A DNA stretch of 64,000 nt from Leucothrix pacifica (GCF_003172875.1 NZ_QGKM01000008.1:86703-150702), one strand, 5' to 3'. Shown: positions 16,447 to 26,333, counted from the stretch's first letter. Notes: a model not told the origin generated them from the letters alone. Translations and numbers: made by a program.

Positions 16447-17412
16447 CTACTTTCCCTTGCGGCATTCCGTAGGCGTCACCTTGTAATAGTGCTTGAATTG
16501 TCTGGAGAACGCTGCAAGTGAATTAAATCCTGTCCTGACTGCCACTTCCTGCATGGTTAAACGCGTATCTAAGACTAAGCGCCGTGCCGTTTGTAATCGT
16601 AACCGTAGATAAAACTGGCCGGGTGAAAGTTGTAAATTTTGTTTAAAAAGATAAGTCAGCATACGCTCGGAGAGTGCAACACTTTCAGCGAGCATGTCGA
16701 GAGACAGAGTGTCTTCAATATGTTGTTCCATTAAGCGAATGGTTTGAGCGACACGGGGCTCATAGTGTTCTAGTTTGCCTAAAGACATCATCGGTTGTGC
16801 ATCTTTTCCGGTATGAACTCCGTCATAAATAAATGCACTGGCTACCTCCAGGGACAAATGATAACCGTAACGAATACGAATCAGGTGCAACATAAAATCA
16901 AAACTGGGTGATGCGCCACCTGTAGTAAACACTTCGCCATCGATCACATAGCGGTCGGGGCGTACATTAACTTGTGGAAAACGGAGTGCAAAATCATCCA
17001 GATCCTCCCAGTGAGTCGTCGCGTTTTTGCCATTGAGTTTACCGGCACGAGCCAATAACCAGCTGCCTGCCTCGATCCCGCCTAGTGTTTTAAATTTTCT
17101 CATGGCTTGCCGCAATGTCTTTAAAGAATCCTGACTGACATGCTTATCCTGATTAAAGCCACCGATGATGATCAGCATGTCACCTTGGGTTGTCGTGGTG
17201 AGTACATCATCCGAGTGAATCGCCAGTCCACAACTTAAGCTTGCAGGTTTGCCATCCAGAGTGAGTAGCCGCCAGCGAAATAAATTACGCCGGGAAAAGC
17301 GATTCGCGGCGCGCATGACATCCAGTACTGACGCCAGCGACATCATGGATGATTCCGGGATAACGAGGAGTGTGACATCCAGTGTGTCATTGCTTGGTGA
17401 GAAAGTTGACAT
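16447..17412 (-). CDS. cdhR: GlxA-family AraC-type regulator, CdhR-like (carnitine catabolism)
   Basis: Transcription activator of 321 residues with an N-terminal DJ-1/PfpI-like domain (about 10-190, beginning VTLLVIPESSMMSLASVLD) and a C-terminal AraC helix-turn-helix pair (LDMLAESVALSERMLTYLFK and VRTGFNSLAAFSRQFKHYY). This is the architecture of Pseudomonas CdhR and GbdR, which control carnitine and glycine betaine use. It is divergent from the dehydrocarnitine-cleavage gene across a 98-base promoter region, which supports its role as the local activator. The symbol is by context and architecture. Confidence 0.82.
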   Translation of the reverse strand: MSTFSPSNDTLDVTLLVIPESSMMSLASVLDVMRAANRFSRRNLFRWRLLTLDGKPASLSCGLAIHSDDVLTTTTQGDMLIIIGGFNQDKHVSQDSLKTLRQAMRKFKTLGGIEAGSWLLARAGKLNGKNATTHWEDLDDFALRFPQVNVRPDRYVIDGEVFTTGGASPSFDFMLHLIRIRYGYHLSLEVASAFIYDGVHTGKDAQPMMSLGKLEHYEPRVAQTIRLMEQHIEDTLSLDMLAESVALSERMLTYLFKQNLQLSPGQFYLRLRLQTARRLVLDTRLTMQEVAVRTGFNSLAAFSRQFKHYYKVTPTECRKGK

Positions 17413-17510
17413 TGCGGGTTTCGCTAAATTTATTGCGCTTAATGTAAATCATAGCGTATTTCAGCATGCCATGATGATTTCATCTTAAATGATTGTGAGG
17501 AATCAACGGC

Positions 17511-18416
17511 ATGGCGTTACAACCTAACCGAAATGTGTTCATAACTTGTGCAGTTACTGGCGCAGGCGCAACCACGGAGCGTTCCGACAAAGTGCCGGTT
17601 ACTCCACGTGAAATAGCGGACAGCTGTATTGAAGCAGCACAGGCGGGAGCAGCGGTGGTTCACATTCATGTGCGTGATCCGGCATCGGGTGCGCCGGCGC
17701 GTGACCCAGCTTTGTATGCTGAGGTGGTGGATTATATATGTGAGTCCGGTGTTGATATGGTGATCAACTTAACTGCCGGTATGGGGGGCGATCTAACATT
17801 AGGAAGCGCTGAGAACCCGCTGCCGCCTGCGGAGGATGGCACGGATATGATTGGTGCTACGGAACGCCTTGCTCACGTAAAACAAATACTTCCTGAAATC
17901 TGTACACTGGATTGCGGCACCATGAACTTTAGTGAAGGCGATTACATCATGACCAATAGTCCGGCTATGCTTAAAGCGATGGCGGAACAAATTCAGGCGA
18001 TGGGTGTACGACCAGAAATTGAGGCGTTTGATACGGGGCACGTGCTGCTCGCCAAGTGGCTTCAGGCGCAAGGTTTGATTGATAGCCCGACCATGATTCA
18101 ACTATGCATGGGGATTCCCTGGGGAGCGCCTGATGATTTCAGTACCTTTATGGCGATGGTAAATGCGGTGCCAGATGACTGGACGTTCTCAGCGTTTTCT
18201 ATTGGCCGAAATCAGCTACCTTATGTGGCGATGGCGATTAATGCAGGTGGCAATATTCGTGTCGGCCTGGAAGATAATATCTGGCTGGAAAAGGGTGTAT
18301 TGGCAAGCAATGCGGACTTAGTGTCCCGCGCAGTAACAATTGCTGAGGCAATGGGGAGCAGAATGATGAGTGCTGCCGAGGTGCGTGAACAGATGCAATT
18401 AGTGAGGCGCTGGTAA
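17511..18416 (+). CDS. cdhC: 3-dehydrocarnitine cleavage enzyme (BKACE/DUF849 family)
   Basis: Beta-keto acid cleavage enzyme predicted to combine 3-dehydrocarnitine with acetyl-CoA, giving betainyl-CoA and acetoacetate. The 301 residues form a TIM barrel with the zinc motif HIHVRDP (His51 and His53), the run INLTAGMGGD and the C-terminal Glu in VGLEDNIW, all typical of the family. Substrate specificity is inferred from its place between cdhR and a carnitine dehydrogenase fusion. The Shine-Dalgarno GAGG lies ahead of the ATG. The stop overlaps the next start (TAATG), so translation is coupled. Confidence 0.88.
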   Translation: MALQPNRNVFITCAVTGAGATTERSDKVPVTPREIADSCIEAAQAGAAVVHIHVRDPASGAPARDPALYAEVVDYICESGVDMVINLTAGMGGDLTLGSAENPLPPAEDGTDMIGATERLAHVKQILPEICTLDCGTMNFSEGDYIMTNSPAMLKAMAEQIQAMGVRPEIEAFDTGHVLLAKWLQAQGLIDSPTMIQLCMGIPWGAPDDFSTFMAMVNAVPDDWTFSAFSIGRNQLPYVAMAINAGGNIRVGLEDNIWLEKGVLASNADLVSRAVTIAEAMGSRMMSAAEVREQMQLVRRW

Positions 18417-19891
18417 TGAGTATCATAAAACAAGCTGCTGTGGTTGGTGGTGGCGTGATTGGTGCTGGGTGGGTGGCACGATTAATTGAAAATGGTATCG
18501 ATGTTGCTGTCTATGATCCGGCACCTGATGCCCAACAAAAAATTGAAGCAGTGCTACTCAATAGCCGACATGCTTACCGTAAATTAACGATGGCACCGCG
18601 CGCAAAAGAGGGCAGTCTGGCATATGCCGCTTCATTAGCTGATGCCGTCAGTCAGGCCAGTCTGATCATTGAGTCGGTGCCGGAGCGGTTAGATATCAAA
18701 CAAAGCGTGTACGCGGACATTGAGAAATTCGCAGCAAACGACGCGATTATTGCCTCATCAACCTCCGGCATTATGCCAACTGATTTACAAGCTGACATGC
18801 AGCACCCGGAACGTCTTTTGGTAGCACACCCGTTTAATCCGGTGTACTTATTGCCATTAGTTGAGATAGTGGCAGGCGAAAAAACATCGGCGGATATAGT
18901 CACGCAAGCCAGTGCGATTTATCAGGCGATGGGCATGCATCCGCTGGTAGTCAAGAAAGAAATCGAAGCGTTCATTGCGGACCGTTTACTGGAAGCGGTG
19001 TGGCGTGAGTCCTTGTGGTTAGTCAAAGATGGTATTGCCACCACAAAAGATATCGATGACGCCATTCGCTATGGATTTGGTTTGCGTTGGGCACAAATGG
19101 GACTGTTTGAAACCTATCGGATTGCCGGTGGTGAGGCGGGCATGCGTCACTTTATGGAGCAGTTCGGTCCCTGTCTGAGTTGGCCATGGACAAAGCTAAT
19201 GGATGTGCCTGAGTTTAATGATGAGCTGGTTGATCTAATTGCTGGCCAATCGGATGAGCAATCCGGGCACTGTAGCATTCGCGAGCTGGAAAGACATCGC
19301 GATGATAATTTAGTGGCTATTCTGCAAGCGCTGAAAGCTAAAGATTGGGGAGCGGGCAAAGTTCTCGGTGATTACGAAAAGCAGTGTTATGACAAGGCCG
19401 CTATGTCTGAGACGCAAGCTCTTGAACAAGACTATAGCCAGCCAATTCGCACATTTGAAATGGTGATTCCCACGGAGTGGACGGACTATAACAACCATAT
19501 GAATGAGAGCCGCTATCTGGAGTGTTTTTCACAGGCCACGGACGCGTTTTTGAGAGTCATCGGTGTTGATGCCGATTATGTAGCCGCAGGAAACTCTTAC
19601 TTTACGGTCGAAACACATATCCGCCATCTAGACGAAGTGACTGCGCTGGAAAGTGTTTATACCACGACGCAAGTGCTGGCTGCTGACGGTAAAAAACTCA
19701 AATTATTTAATTCGTTGTACCACTCCGACGGGCACTTGTTGGCGATCGGTGAGCATATGTTATTGCATGTCAGCCTGGAGACACGACGCTCTTCAAATCC
19801 CGAAACAGCGGTTGCTGAAAAACTTGCGGAGATAAGTGCACTGCAGTCCGCATTAGCAAGGCCAGAAGGTGCGGGTAATGCTATTCAATAA
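18416..19891 (+). CDS. cdhA: L-carnitine 3-dehydrogenase fused to a betainyl-CoA thioesterase domain
   Basis: A 491-residue two-domain enzyme. Residues 1-~320 form a 3-hydroxyacyl-CoA dehydrogenase-like NAD-dependent carnitine dehydrogenase with the Rossmann motif GGGVIGAGW (11-19) and the dimerisation region containing FIADRLLEAVWRES. From about residue 340 a hot-dog-fold acyl-CoA thioesterase follows (IPTEWTDYNNHMNESRYLE). In Pseudomonas aeruginosa the two parts are separate genes, cdhA and cdhB; fused forms are known in rhizobia and other bacteria. It would oxidise L-carnitine to 3-dehydrocarnitine, and its tail would release glycine betaine from betainyl-CoA made by the preceding gene product. 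Confidence 0.92.
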   Translation: MSIIKQAAVVGGGVIGAGWVARLIENGIDVAVYDPAPDAQQKIEAVLLNSRHAYRKLTMAPRAKEGSLAYAASLADAVSQASLIIESVPERLDIKQSVYADIEKFAANDAIIASSTSGIMPTDLQADMQHPERLLVAHPFNPVYLLPLVEIVAGEKTSADIVTQASAIYQAMGMHPLVVKKEIEAFIADRLLEAVWRESLWLVKDGIATTKDIDDAIRYGFGLRWAQMGLFETYRIAGGEAGMRHFMEQFGPCLSWPWTKLMDVPEFNDELVDLIAGQSDEQSGHCSIRELERHRDDNLVAILQALKAKDWGAGKVLGDYEKQCYDKAAMSETQALEQDYSQPIRTFEMVIPTEWTDYNNHMNESRYLECFSQATDAFLRVIGVDADYVAAGNSYFTVETHIRHLDEVTALESVYTTTQVLAADGKKLKLFNSLYHSDGHLLAIGEHMLLHVSLETRRSSNPETAVAEKLAEISALQSALARPEGAGNAIQ

Positions 19892-19924
19892 ACGCCTCGC
19901 GTAAGTGAGCCAAGGGGAGCAGTC

Positions 19925-21085
19925 ATGAATTTTGGACTTTCTGAAGAACAGGAAATGATCGTCGATACGGTGCGTAGTTTCGTCGAGAATGAGATATACC
20001 CTCATGAAGACGAGGTTGAGAGAACGGGTATCGTTCCTGAAGAGATAGGTATAGAGATCCGTGATAAATGCATCGACTCGGGTTTTTTCGCTGCCAACTT
20101 GCCGGAAGAGGTCGGTGGCGGTGGTCTCGGGCACCTTGATTTCACCTTGCTGGAGCGTGAGTTAGGGCGCGCCTCAATGGCATTAGGTGTTTATTTTGGT
20201 AGGCCATCAGGTATTTTGTTGGGCTGCAATGATGAGCAGCGGGAGCGTTATTTATTACCCGCGGTGAGGGGTGAAAAATTCGATGCATTGGCGATGACGG
20301 AACCTGATGCCGGGTCAGATGTGCGTGGTATGAAGTGTACAGCTAAGCGCAGTAATGGTGACTGGGTCGTTAATGGCAGTAAGCACTTCATCAGTCATGC
20401 CAATATTGCGGACTTTGTAATCGTGTTTATAGCCACTGGTGAGGAAGAAACACCCCGCGGCACAAAAAAACTCATCACGTGTTTTTTGGTTGACCGGGGG
20501 ACACCTGGTTTTGAGATTGCACCGGGGTATGACTCCGTGAGTCACCGAGGTTATCAAAATTGCATTTTAAACTTTGATGACTGCCGCTTATCCGATGCAC
20601 AGGTGCTGGGAGAGGTTCATAAAGGTTTCGATTTGGCGAATCAGTGGTTGTATGGGGCTCGTTTAACGGTTGCTGCCAGCTGTGTCGGGCGTGCTCGCCG
20701 GGTATTTGATTTGGCCATGCCTTATGCCGCTGAACGTAAGCAATTTGGCCAGCAAATCGGGCGTTTTCAGGGCGTGTCTTTTAAGCTTGCCGACATGATT
20801 ACCGAGATTGACGCGGCTGATTGGCTGACCTTATCAAGCGCTTGGCGTCTGGATCAGGAATTGCCCGCTAACCGTGAAATCGCCAGTGCCAAGCTGTATG
20901 CCTCTGAAATGTTGGCGAAAGTGACGGATGAAGCGCTGCAAATCTTTGGTGGCATGGGGTTGATGAGTGATTTACCCATTGAGCGATTCTGGCGGGATGC
21001 CCGTGTCGAGCGTATTTGGGATGGCACTTCAGAGATTCAACGACACATTATCTCCCGTGATTTACTGCGGCCTTTGGGGTGCTAA
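19925..21085 (+). CDS. Acyl-CoA dehydrogenase, probably for gamma-butyrobetainyl-CoA or crotonobetainyl-CoA
   Basis: FAD flavoenzyme of 386 residues with the standard signatures MTEPDAGSD (FAD and substrate binding), AAERKQFGQQIGRFQ and ALQIFGGMG. By operon context between carnitine dehydrogenase and caiD it should act on gamma-butyrobetainyl-CoA, introducing the double bond to give crotonobetainyl-CoA. The C-terminal catalytic-base block, usually YEGTSEIQR, reads WDGTSEIQR, placing Asp (366) where medium-chain dehydrogenases have Glu. This may alter chain-length or reaction preference, or the base may lie elsewhere as in some family members. The Shine-Dalgarno GGGGAG lies before the ATG. Confidence 0.88.
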   Translation: MNFGLSEEQEMIVDTVRSFVENEIYPHEDEVERTGIVPEEIGIEIRDKCIDSGFFAANLPEEVGGGGLGHLDFTLLERELGRASMALGVYFGRPSGILLGCNDEQRERYLLPAVRGEKFDALAMTEPDAGSDVRGMKCTAKRSNGDWVVNGSKHFISHANIADFVIVFIATGEEETPRGTKKLITCFLVDRGTPGFEIAPGYDSVSHRGYQNCILNFDDCRLSDAQVLGEVHKGFDLANQWLYGARLTVAASCVGRARRVFDLAMPYAAERKQFGQQIGRFQGVSFKLADMITEIDAADWLTLSSAWRLDQELPANREIASAKLYASEMLAKVTDEALQIFGGMGLMSDLPIERFWRDARVERIWDGTSEIQRHIISRDLLRPLGC

Positions 21086-21197
21086 ATTACTGGGAATACG
21101 GCCGTTTAAAAGCCATAGCTAAATGATGTAGCCGTGATGCCATACCGATTGAAAGGCCTTCTCATGATGAAAATAATGGTGAAATCAGGGAGTGAAT

Positions 21198-22948
21198 ATG
21201 ACTGATTTAACAAGGATGTTACGACCACGCTCCATTGCCGTCGTTGGTGGTGCTGAAGCGGCAATGGTGATTCGTCAGTGTCAGTTAATGGACTACGACG
21301 GAGAGATTTGGCCGGTTCATCCTAAGAAGTCTGAAGTCAAAGGTTTAAGGTCTTATCACAGCATAGAAGCTTTACCTGCAGTACCTGACGCCACCTTTAT
21401 TGTAGTTAATCGCCACCTTACATTGGGCATTGTGGAGTCTCTTGCGAAGATCGGTGCAGGTGGTGCGGTCTGCTATGCCTCCGGTTTTCTTGAGGCGGAT
21501 GAGGAAGGGGCGGATCTACAGGCTGAGTTACTAAAGCGAGCGGGAACCATGCCAGTGCTCATGCGGCGTCTCAGGCTTTCTTAAAACGTCTCGGCATTGG
21601 GCAGGTTAAAACCTTAGTGGCACTCTTAGAAACGCTGAAGTTTCTGCATATTCACGGAACATTGGCAGGCTACCGTATCGGATCAATGAGTTGCTCGGGT
21701 GGTGAGGCTAGTTTGGTGGCTGACTCTGCGCAATCAAGAAAAATACACTTCCCTGAGTTATCGGACGATGAAAAGCAACGGATTCAACAGGCGCTGGGGC
21801 CTATGGTGACGGTCAATAATCCGCTGGACTATCACACTTATATCTGGGGTGATCAGCAAAAAATGCAGCAGGCATATTCAGCGATGATGGCGGCAGATCA
21901 TGACCTGACTATTCTGATTTTGGATTTTCCCAGTGAAAAGCGTTGTGCGACTGATGATTGGGAAGTGGCTCTGTATGCATTTGAGGAAGCCGTTAAGGAG
22001 ACTGGTGCAAACGCGGTTTTGACGGCGAGTTTGTCTGACAATATTCCGGAGACCGTGGTGGCTGAGCTCATGCAAAAAGGCATCGTCGCTATTGGTGGTA
22101 TGAATGTCACGTTGATTGCAGCGGAGGTGGCAGCTGATATTGGTGAAGCCTGGAAAAGAGCAGTGCCAGTTGCTGTGATGCAGACTCAGCGGATTGCCAA
22201 TGCAAGTCAACAAAGTACATCTGGTCAAGCGGATCGTGTTGTAAGTAAAGACAGTGGCAATCATGCAGATATGACGAATCACGCAGTGAGAAGTGCTTCA
22301 TCAATCACACTTGACGAGGCCACTGCCAAGTCACAATTGGCGGCTGTCGGTGTATCGGTTCCATGGGGTAGGCGAGTGGAATCGTTTGAGGAGGCTTTAC
22401 AATACGCAAGCTCATGCGCTTCACCTGTGGTACTGAAAGCGCTAGGGATTGCTCACAAAACAGAACTGAATGCTGTCAGGCTTAATGTTGAAAACGAGTC
22501 CCAGCTAGCGGAGGCTTACGCTGACTTGAGTCAGCTGAGTGAGTCGTTATACCTTGAAGCGATGATCGGGCAAGCAGTCGCTGAGCTGATTATTGGTATT
22601 ACCCGCGATGTTCAGTTTGGTTTGGTAATGACAATCGGGGCTGGTGGTACGCTGGTTGAGGTTCTCAAAGACAGTGTTACATTGTTGCTGCCTGCCACTG
22701 AGGAAGATATCACAGCGGCGCTTTGTAATCTTAAAACAGCGGCGTTGCTAAAAGGTTATCGTGGCAAGCCCGCTGCTGATATTCCCGCCGCTATCAACAC
22801 CATCCTAGCCATCCAGCGTTATGCGCTTAATCATTCAGATGATTTGTTGGAGCTGGATGTAAACCCATTAATACTATGTGCGACAGGGCAGGGTGCGTAC
22901 GCTGCGGATGCACTTATTGTTCTCAATCAGGGAGGCAGGTATGTCTGA
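21198..22948 (+). pseudogene. NDP-forming acyl-CoA ligase (acetate-CoA ligase family) with an internal deletion and frameshift
   Basis: Two reading frames together encode one ADP-forming acyl-CoA synthetase. The first (from the ATG with Shine-Dalgarno AGGGAG) gives the CoA-binding Rossmann part, LRPRSIAVVGG through LLKRAGTMP. The second, in the -1 frame from about 21550, resumes at ASAHAASQAFLKRLGIGQ and runs through the ligase and ATP-grasp regions (SMSCSGGEASLVAD, VVLKALGIAHKTEL, LDVNPLI). Family members near 700 residues carry about 110 residues between these points, including the GPNCYG block and the His phosphorylation motif SHTAS; both are missing here. The ORFs total about 575 codons. 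An assembly error remains possible. Its neighbours are carnitine genes, so it probably handled carnitinyl- or butyrobetainyl-CoA. Confidence 0.82.
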
Positions 22949-23726
22949 TGTCATTAAAACTCGCCGTGAAGGTGGAATTATTGAAGTTACTTTGGATCGT
23001 CCAAAAGCTAATGCTATCGATCTCGCAACCAGTCGGATGATGGGCGAGGTGTTTAAAGGCTTCAGGGATGATCCTGAGCTACGCGTCGCCATTGTGCGCA
23101 CTGCCGGCGAGCGTTTCTTTAGCGCAGGCTGGGACTTAAAAGCAGCAGCAGAGGGTGATGAGGTTGATGGTGATTATGGAGTAGGTGGTTTTGCCGGTTT
23201 GCAGGAATTACGGGACTTAAATAAACCAGTGATTGCTGCGGTTAATGGCATGGCTGTCGGTGGTGGTTTTGAACTCGCGCTCTCCGCCGACATGATTCTG
23301 GCCACTGAAAATGCTAGTTTTTCACTCCCTGAGATAAAGGCTGGCACGCTCGCGGACGCTGCGACGGTCAAGTTACCCAAGCGCATTCCTTATCACGTGG
23401 CTATGGATTTATTATTCACAGGACGTTGGATGGATGTTCAGGAGGCCCATCGTTGGGGGCTGGTCAATGAGGTTTTGACTGACGAACAGGCACTCAGAGA
23501 CAGAGCCTGGGATTTGGCCCGGTTGCTGGAGTCCGGGCCACCATTGGTATTCGCTTCCATTAAAGAAGTGGCGCGTGCTGCTGAAGCCATGACTTTTCAG
23601 GAGGCTATGAACAACATTACTAAGCGACAATTCGCTACTGTCGATGTTCTATACGATAGTGAAGATAACCTAGAAGGTGCAAAAGCCTTCGCTGAAAAGC
23701 GAGATCCGCAGTGGAAAGGTAAGTAA
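22941..23726 (+). CDS. caiD: Crotonobetainyl-CoA hydratase / carnitinyl-CoA dehydratase (CaiD-like)
   Basis: Enoyl-CoA hydratase family enzyme interconverting crotonobetainyl-CoA and L-carnitinyl-CoA. The ATG preceded by GGAGG gives 261 residues, the same length as E. coli CaiD, and shares long identical runs with it: LDRPKANAID, FRDDPELRVAI, FFSAGWDLKAAAEG, GGFAGL, DLNKPVIAAVNG, GGGFELAL and FAEKRDPQWKGK. The SAGWDLK and GGGFELAL blocks form the oxyanion hole. It overlaps the end of the ligase gene by eight bases. An earlier in-frame start would extend into that gene and lacks a ribosome site. Confidence 0.92.
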   Translation: MSDVIKTRREGGIIEVTLDRPKANAIDLATSRMMGEVFKGFRDDPELRVAIVRTAGERFFSAGWDLKAAAEGDEVDGDYGVGGFAGLQELRDLNKPVIAAVNGMAVGGGFELALSADMILATENASFSLPEIKAGTLADAATVKLPKRIPYHVAMDLLFTGRWMDVQEAHRWGLVNEVLTDEQALRDRAWDLARLLESGPPLVFASIKEVARAAEAMTFQEAMNNITKRQFATVDVLYDSEDNLEGAKAFAEKRDPQWKGK

Positions 23727-23807
23727 TCGCGACTGCTGATTTTATCTGTTTGTGTTGTCAACAAATACCTGTATAAGGGAAAAACAACTCAAACAGGTCT
23801 ATGGGCA

Positions 23808-25226
23808 GTGACATCAAACCAAACACAACAGTATTACCAAGAGAATAAATCAGCGCGACTGAGTGCATTGATTATTGTTTGCATCGGCTCCTTTCTCACA
23901 CCACTGGCTTTGTCAGCAGCACTGGTAGCAACCCCTGAAATTGCCCGTGACTTAAAAGCCGACGCAGTACTTGTCAGTTGGATTCCTGCAATTTTTTTAT
24001 TGTGTAATTTGATTACGCTGTTACCGTCAGGGCGTGCGGCTGATACCTACGGACGCAAGCGAATTTATAACTGGGGCAGCATTATCTTTTTGGCTGCCAG
24101 TATTGGTTCCGGCTTGTCGACGTCTATAGAAATGTTGTTATTCTTCAGGGGATTACAAGGCGTCGGTGCTGCCATGTTTTATGGTAATGGCTTTGCGATC
24201 ATCAGTAGTGTTTACCGAAGTGGTGGCCGTGGTGCGGCTTTGGGGTGGGTTGTATCCTGCGTGTATTTGGGAATGAGTGCCGGGCCGTTATTTGGTGGCT
24301 GGGTCACCGAGCATTTCGGTTGGCACTATGTTTTTTTGGCGATGGTACCGTTTGTGCTGTTAGCCATTGTGTTGACAATATTCACTCTCAAAGGTGAGTG
24401 GGTAAGTGACACACCGCAAAGATTAGACTGGTTCGGTGTGTTGATTCTGGCCAGCTGGATAATCTCGCTATTTATTGGATTAACGAATCTGCCTCAACCT
24501 CTGGCAGTCGTATCATTACTGGTTTCAATGATGATTCTTTATTGGTTTGTCAGACGTAGCGATCAGATTGAAGCGCCACTAATTAAGCTGAGACTCGTGT
24601 GGGAGAATCAACGATTCTCACGATCACTTATTGCCGCTAGTTTCATTTATGCCGGTAGTTATGGGGTGCAGTTCCTCATCGGTTTGTATTTACAATATAA
24701 CCTTGGCTTGTCACCTTCAGAGGCGGGGCAGTACTTGCTGGTGCAAGCGATTTTGATGGCATTTATTGCGCCCATTGCAGGCCGCTTGTCTGACCACTAT
24801 CCCGCTTACTTATTGGCGACCTGTGGTGCAGGCTCTGTTGTTCTGAGCTTTACCACGGCCTTATTTTTAAATGATCATTCATCGATTTGGCTAGTGATAC
24901 TGGCCTTGGCATTTCTTGGTGTGGGTTTTGGGTTATTTTCTACACCCAATAATAGCGGTGCAATGGGCGCAGTCAGCGAAGCACGTCAAGGAATCGCATC
25001 GGCACTGATTAATATGTCCCGTTTGTTAGGTCAATTATTCGGAACGGCTTTAGTGACCATGCTGATGTCTCTCTACATTGGTGACGCCGAAATCGAACCT
25101 GCGTATTACGATGAATTACTAACCGTTTTACACTGGACCGTTATGTTCTCACTTTGCTGTGCGGTGATCGCTATGTTTGCATCTTTTTCGATGCGTCATA
25201 TAAAAGTCAGGAATGAAGCTGCATAA
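23808..25226 (+). CDS. MFS transporter, DHA2 (14-helix) type
   Basis: A 472-residue inner-membrane transporter with about 14 helices. Motif A reads GRAADTYGRKRIYN; the N-terminal half contains FRGLQGVGAAMFYGNGFAII, typical of the EmrB/QacA drug:H+ antiporter branch. The start is GTG; no in-frame ATG fits. The preceding 80 bases have no terminator, so it may be the last gene of the carnitine operon, serving as an exporter or a substrate carrier. Function is otherwise unknown. AAAAACAACTC precedes the start and resembles an Hfq/Crc target motif. Confidence 0.85.
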   Translation: MTSNQTQQYYQENKSARLSALIIVCIGSFLTPLALSAALVATPEIARDLKADAVLVSWIPAIFLLCNLITLLPSGRAADTYGRKRIYNWGSIIFLAASIGSGLSTSIEMLLFFRGLQGVGAAMFYGNGFAIISSVYRSGGRGAALGWVVSCVYLGMSAGPLFGGWVTEHFGWHYVFLAMVPFVLLAIVLTIFTLKGEWVSDTPQRLDWFGVLILASWIISLFIGLTNLPQPLAVVSLLVSMMILYWFVRRSDQIEAPLIKLRLVWENQRFSRSLIAASFIYAGSYGVQFLIGLYLQYNLGLSPSEAGQYLLVQAILMAFIAPIAGRLSDHYPAYLLATCGAGSVVLSFTTALFLNDHSSIWLVILALAFLGVGFGLFSTPNNSGAMGAVSEARQGIASALINMSRLLGQLFGTALVTMLMSLYIGDAEIEPAYYDELLTVLHWTVMFSLCCAVIAMFASFSMRHIKVRNEAA

Positions 25227-25372
25227 GCCTTATTCCAATGATGCTGAGTGTCTCAGTTATCTGGACTTTGCGCGGTGAAATACCACCATTTGTCAGCATC
25301 CCGACACTAAGGCATAGTGTTTGCATCAGAATGCGTTTAAGTAACCCATATAACTAAAGGAAAAGGCTATTT

Positions 25373-26146
25373 ATGGAACGTAAAATAACAGACTGGGGTG
25401 GCTGTATCGTTGCTTTTATTGCGGTGTTGCTGGTTAACTATCTCTCCAATGCATTGCCACTTAATGGTCAGACACCGAAGGATGTCTCAGACAATTTTCC
25501 AACCTTGTTCACGCCTGCCTCGTTTACCTTTGCAATTTGGGGCGTTATTTATCTGGCGCTGGCATTATTTGTTGCCTATCAGGCATTTCCTGCTCAAAGA
25601 AAAAATGCACTGATTGCCACTGTGAGCAAGATTTTTATTATCAACTGTGTGGCGAATATCCTGTGGATTTTCTGTTGGCATTACAATCTGATGGGATTAT
25701 CGCTGGTCATTATGTTAGTGATACTGGTAACACTGATTAAAATTTATAACAAGTTGGGTATAGCCAATAGCCCGGCAACATTCTCTCAACATCTGTTCTT
25801 GTTCCTGCCTTTCAGTTTGTATCTGGGCTGGATCAGTGTGGCTACACTGGCAAACATCAGTGTGCTTCAGGTGGCTATGGGCTGGGAAAACCTAGGCCTG
25901 TCTGAGGTAAACTGGACCTTGTTGAAGCTGGCAATTGCGGCAGTAGTTGGTGTTGTGGTGGTGCTAAGACGGGGCGACATCTTCTTTGGCTTGGTGATTG
26001 TCTGGGCTGCAAACGGAATAATGACTAAGCAAGTAGAGACACCTGAGGTGTTTGGTGCAGCAGGTATGGTAGGAGCTACCGTGATTATTTTGGTGGCATT
26101 TGAGTCGATCAGACAGTTATTGGGTAATAGTTCCGCACCAAAGTAG
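25373..26146 (+). CDS. TspO/MBR-related membrane protein
   Basis: A 257-residue integral membrane protein with about seven to eight hydrophobic helices. The segment FTPASFTFAIWGVIYLALAL near residues 45-65 is the hallmark of the long TspO/MBR-like family (tryptophan-rich sensory protein relatives). Short TspO proteins bind porphyrins; the function of this longer group is unknown. It has its own promoter region (about 145 bases) and a terminator further downstream. Confidence 0.75.
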   Translation: MERKITDWGGCIVAFIAVLLVNYLSNALPLNGQTPKDVSDNFPTLFTPASFTFAIWGVIYLALALFVAYQAFPAQRKNALIATVSKIFIINCVANILWIFCWHYNLMGLSLVIMLVILVTLIKIYNKLGIANSPATFSQHLFLFLPFSLYLGWISVATLANISVLQVAMGWENLGLSEVNWTLLKLAIAAVVGVVVVLRRGDIFFGLVIVWAANGIMTKQVETPEVFGAAGMVGATVIILVAFESIRQLLGNSSAPK

Positions 26147-26305
26147 AGTATGCTGCCATAGCTGACTGTAGCCAATGATGTTTAGGCTTGATTAAGGATT
26201 AACCGACGGGGTGAAATATGCAATAATATGCATAGTACCCCAGTATCCCTACTAAAAAACGATTTGGTTTTCATACCTTTCCAAATTGTTCAGGGAATGC
26301 TATTT

Positions 26306-26333
26306 GGCCACTTCGGGTGAAGTGGCCTTTTTT
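26306..26333 (+). terminator. Strong intrinsic terminator
   Basis: GGCCACTTC (26306-26314) pairs with GAAGTGGCC (26319-26327) around a four-base loop, followed by six T. It is 160 bases past the TspO-like stop, so a long 3' UTR or a small RNA in 26150-26330 is possible. Confidence 0.9.
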
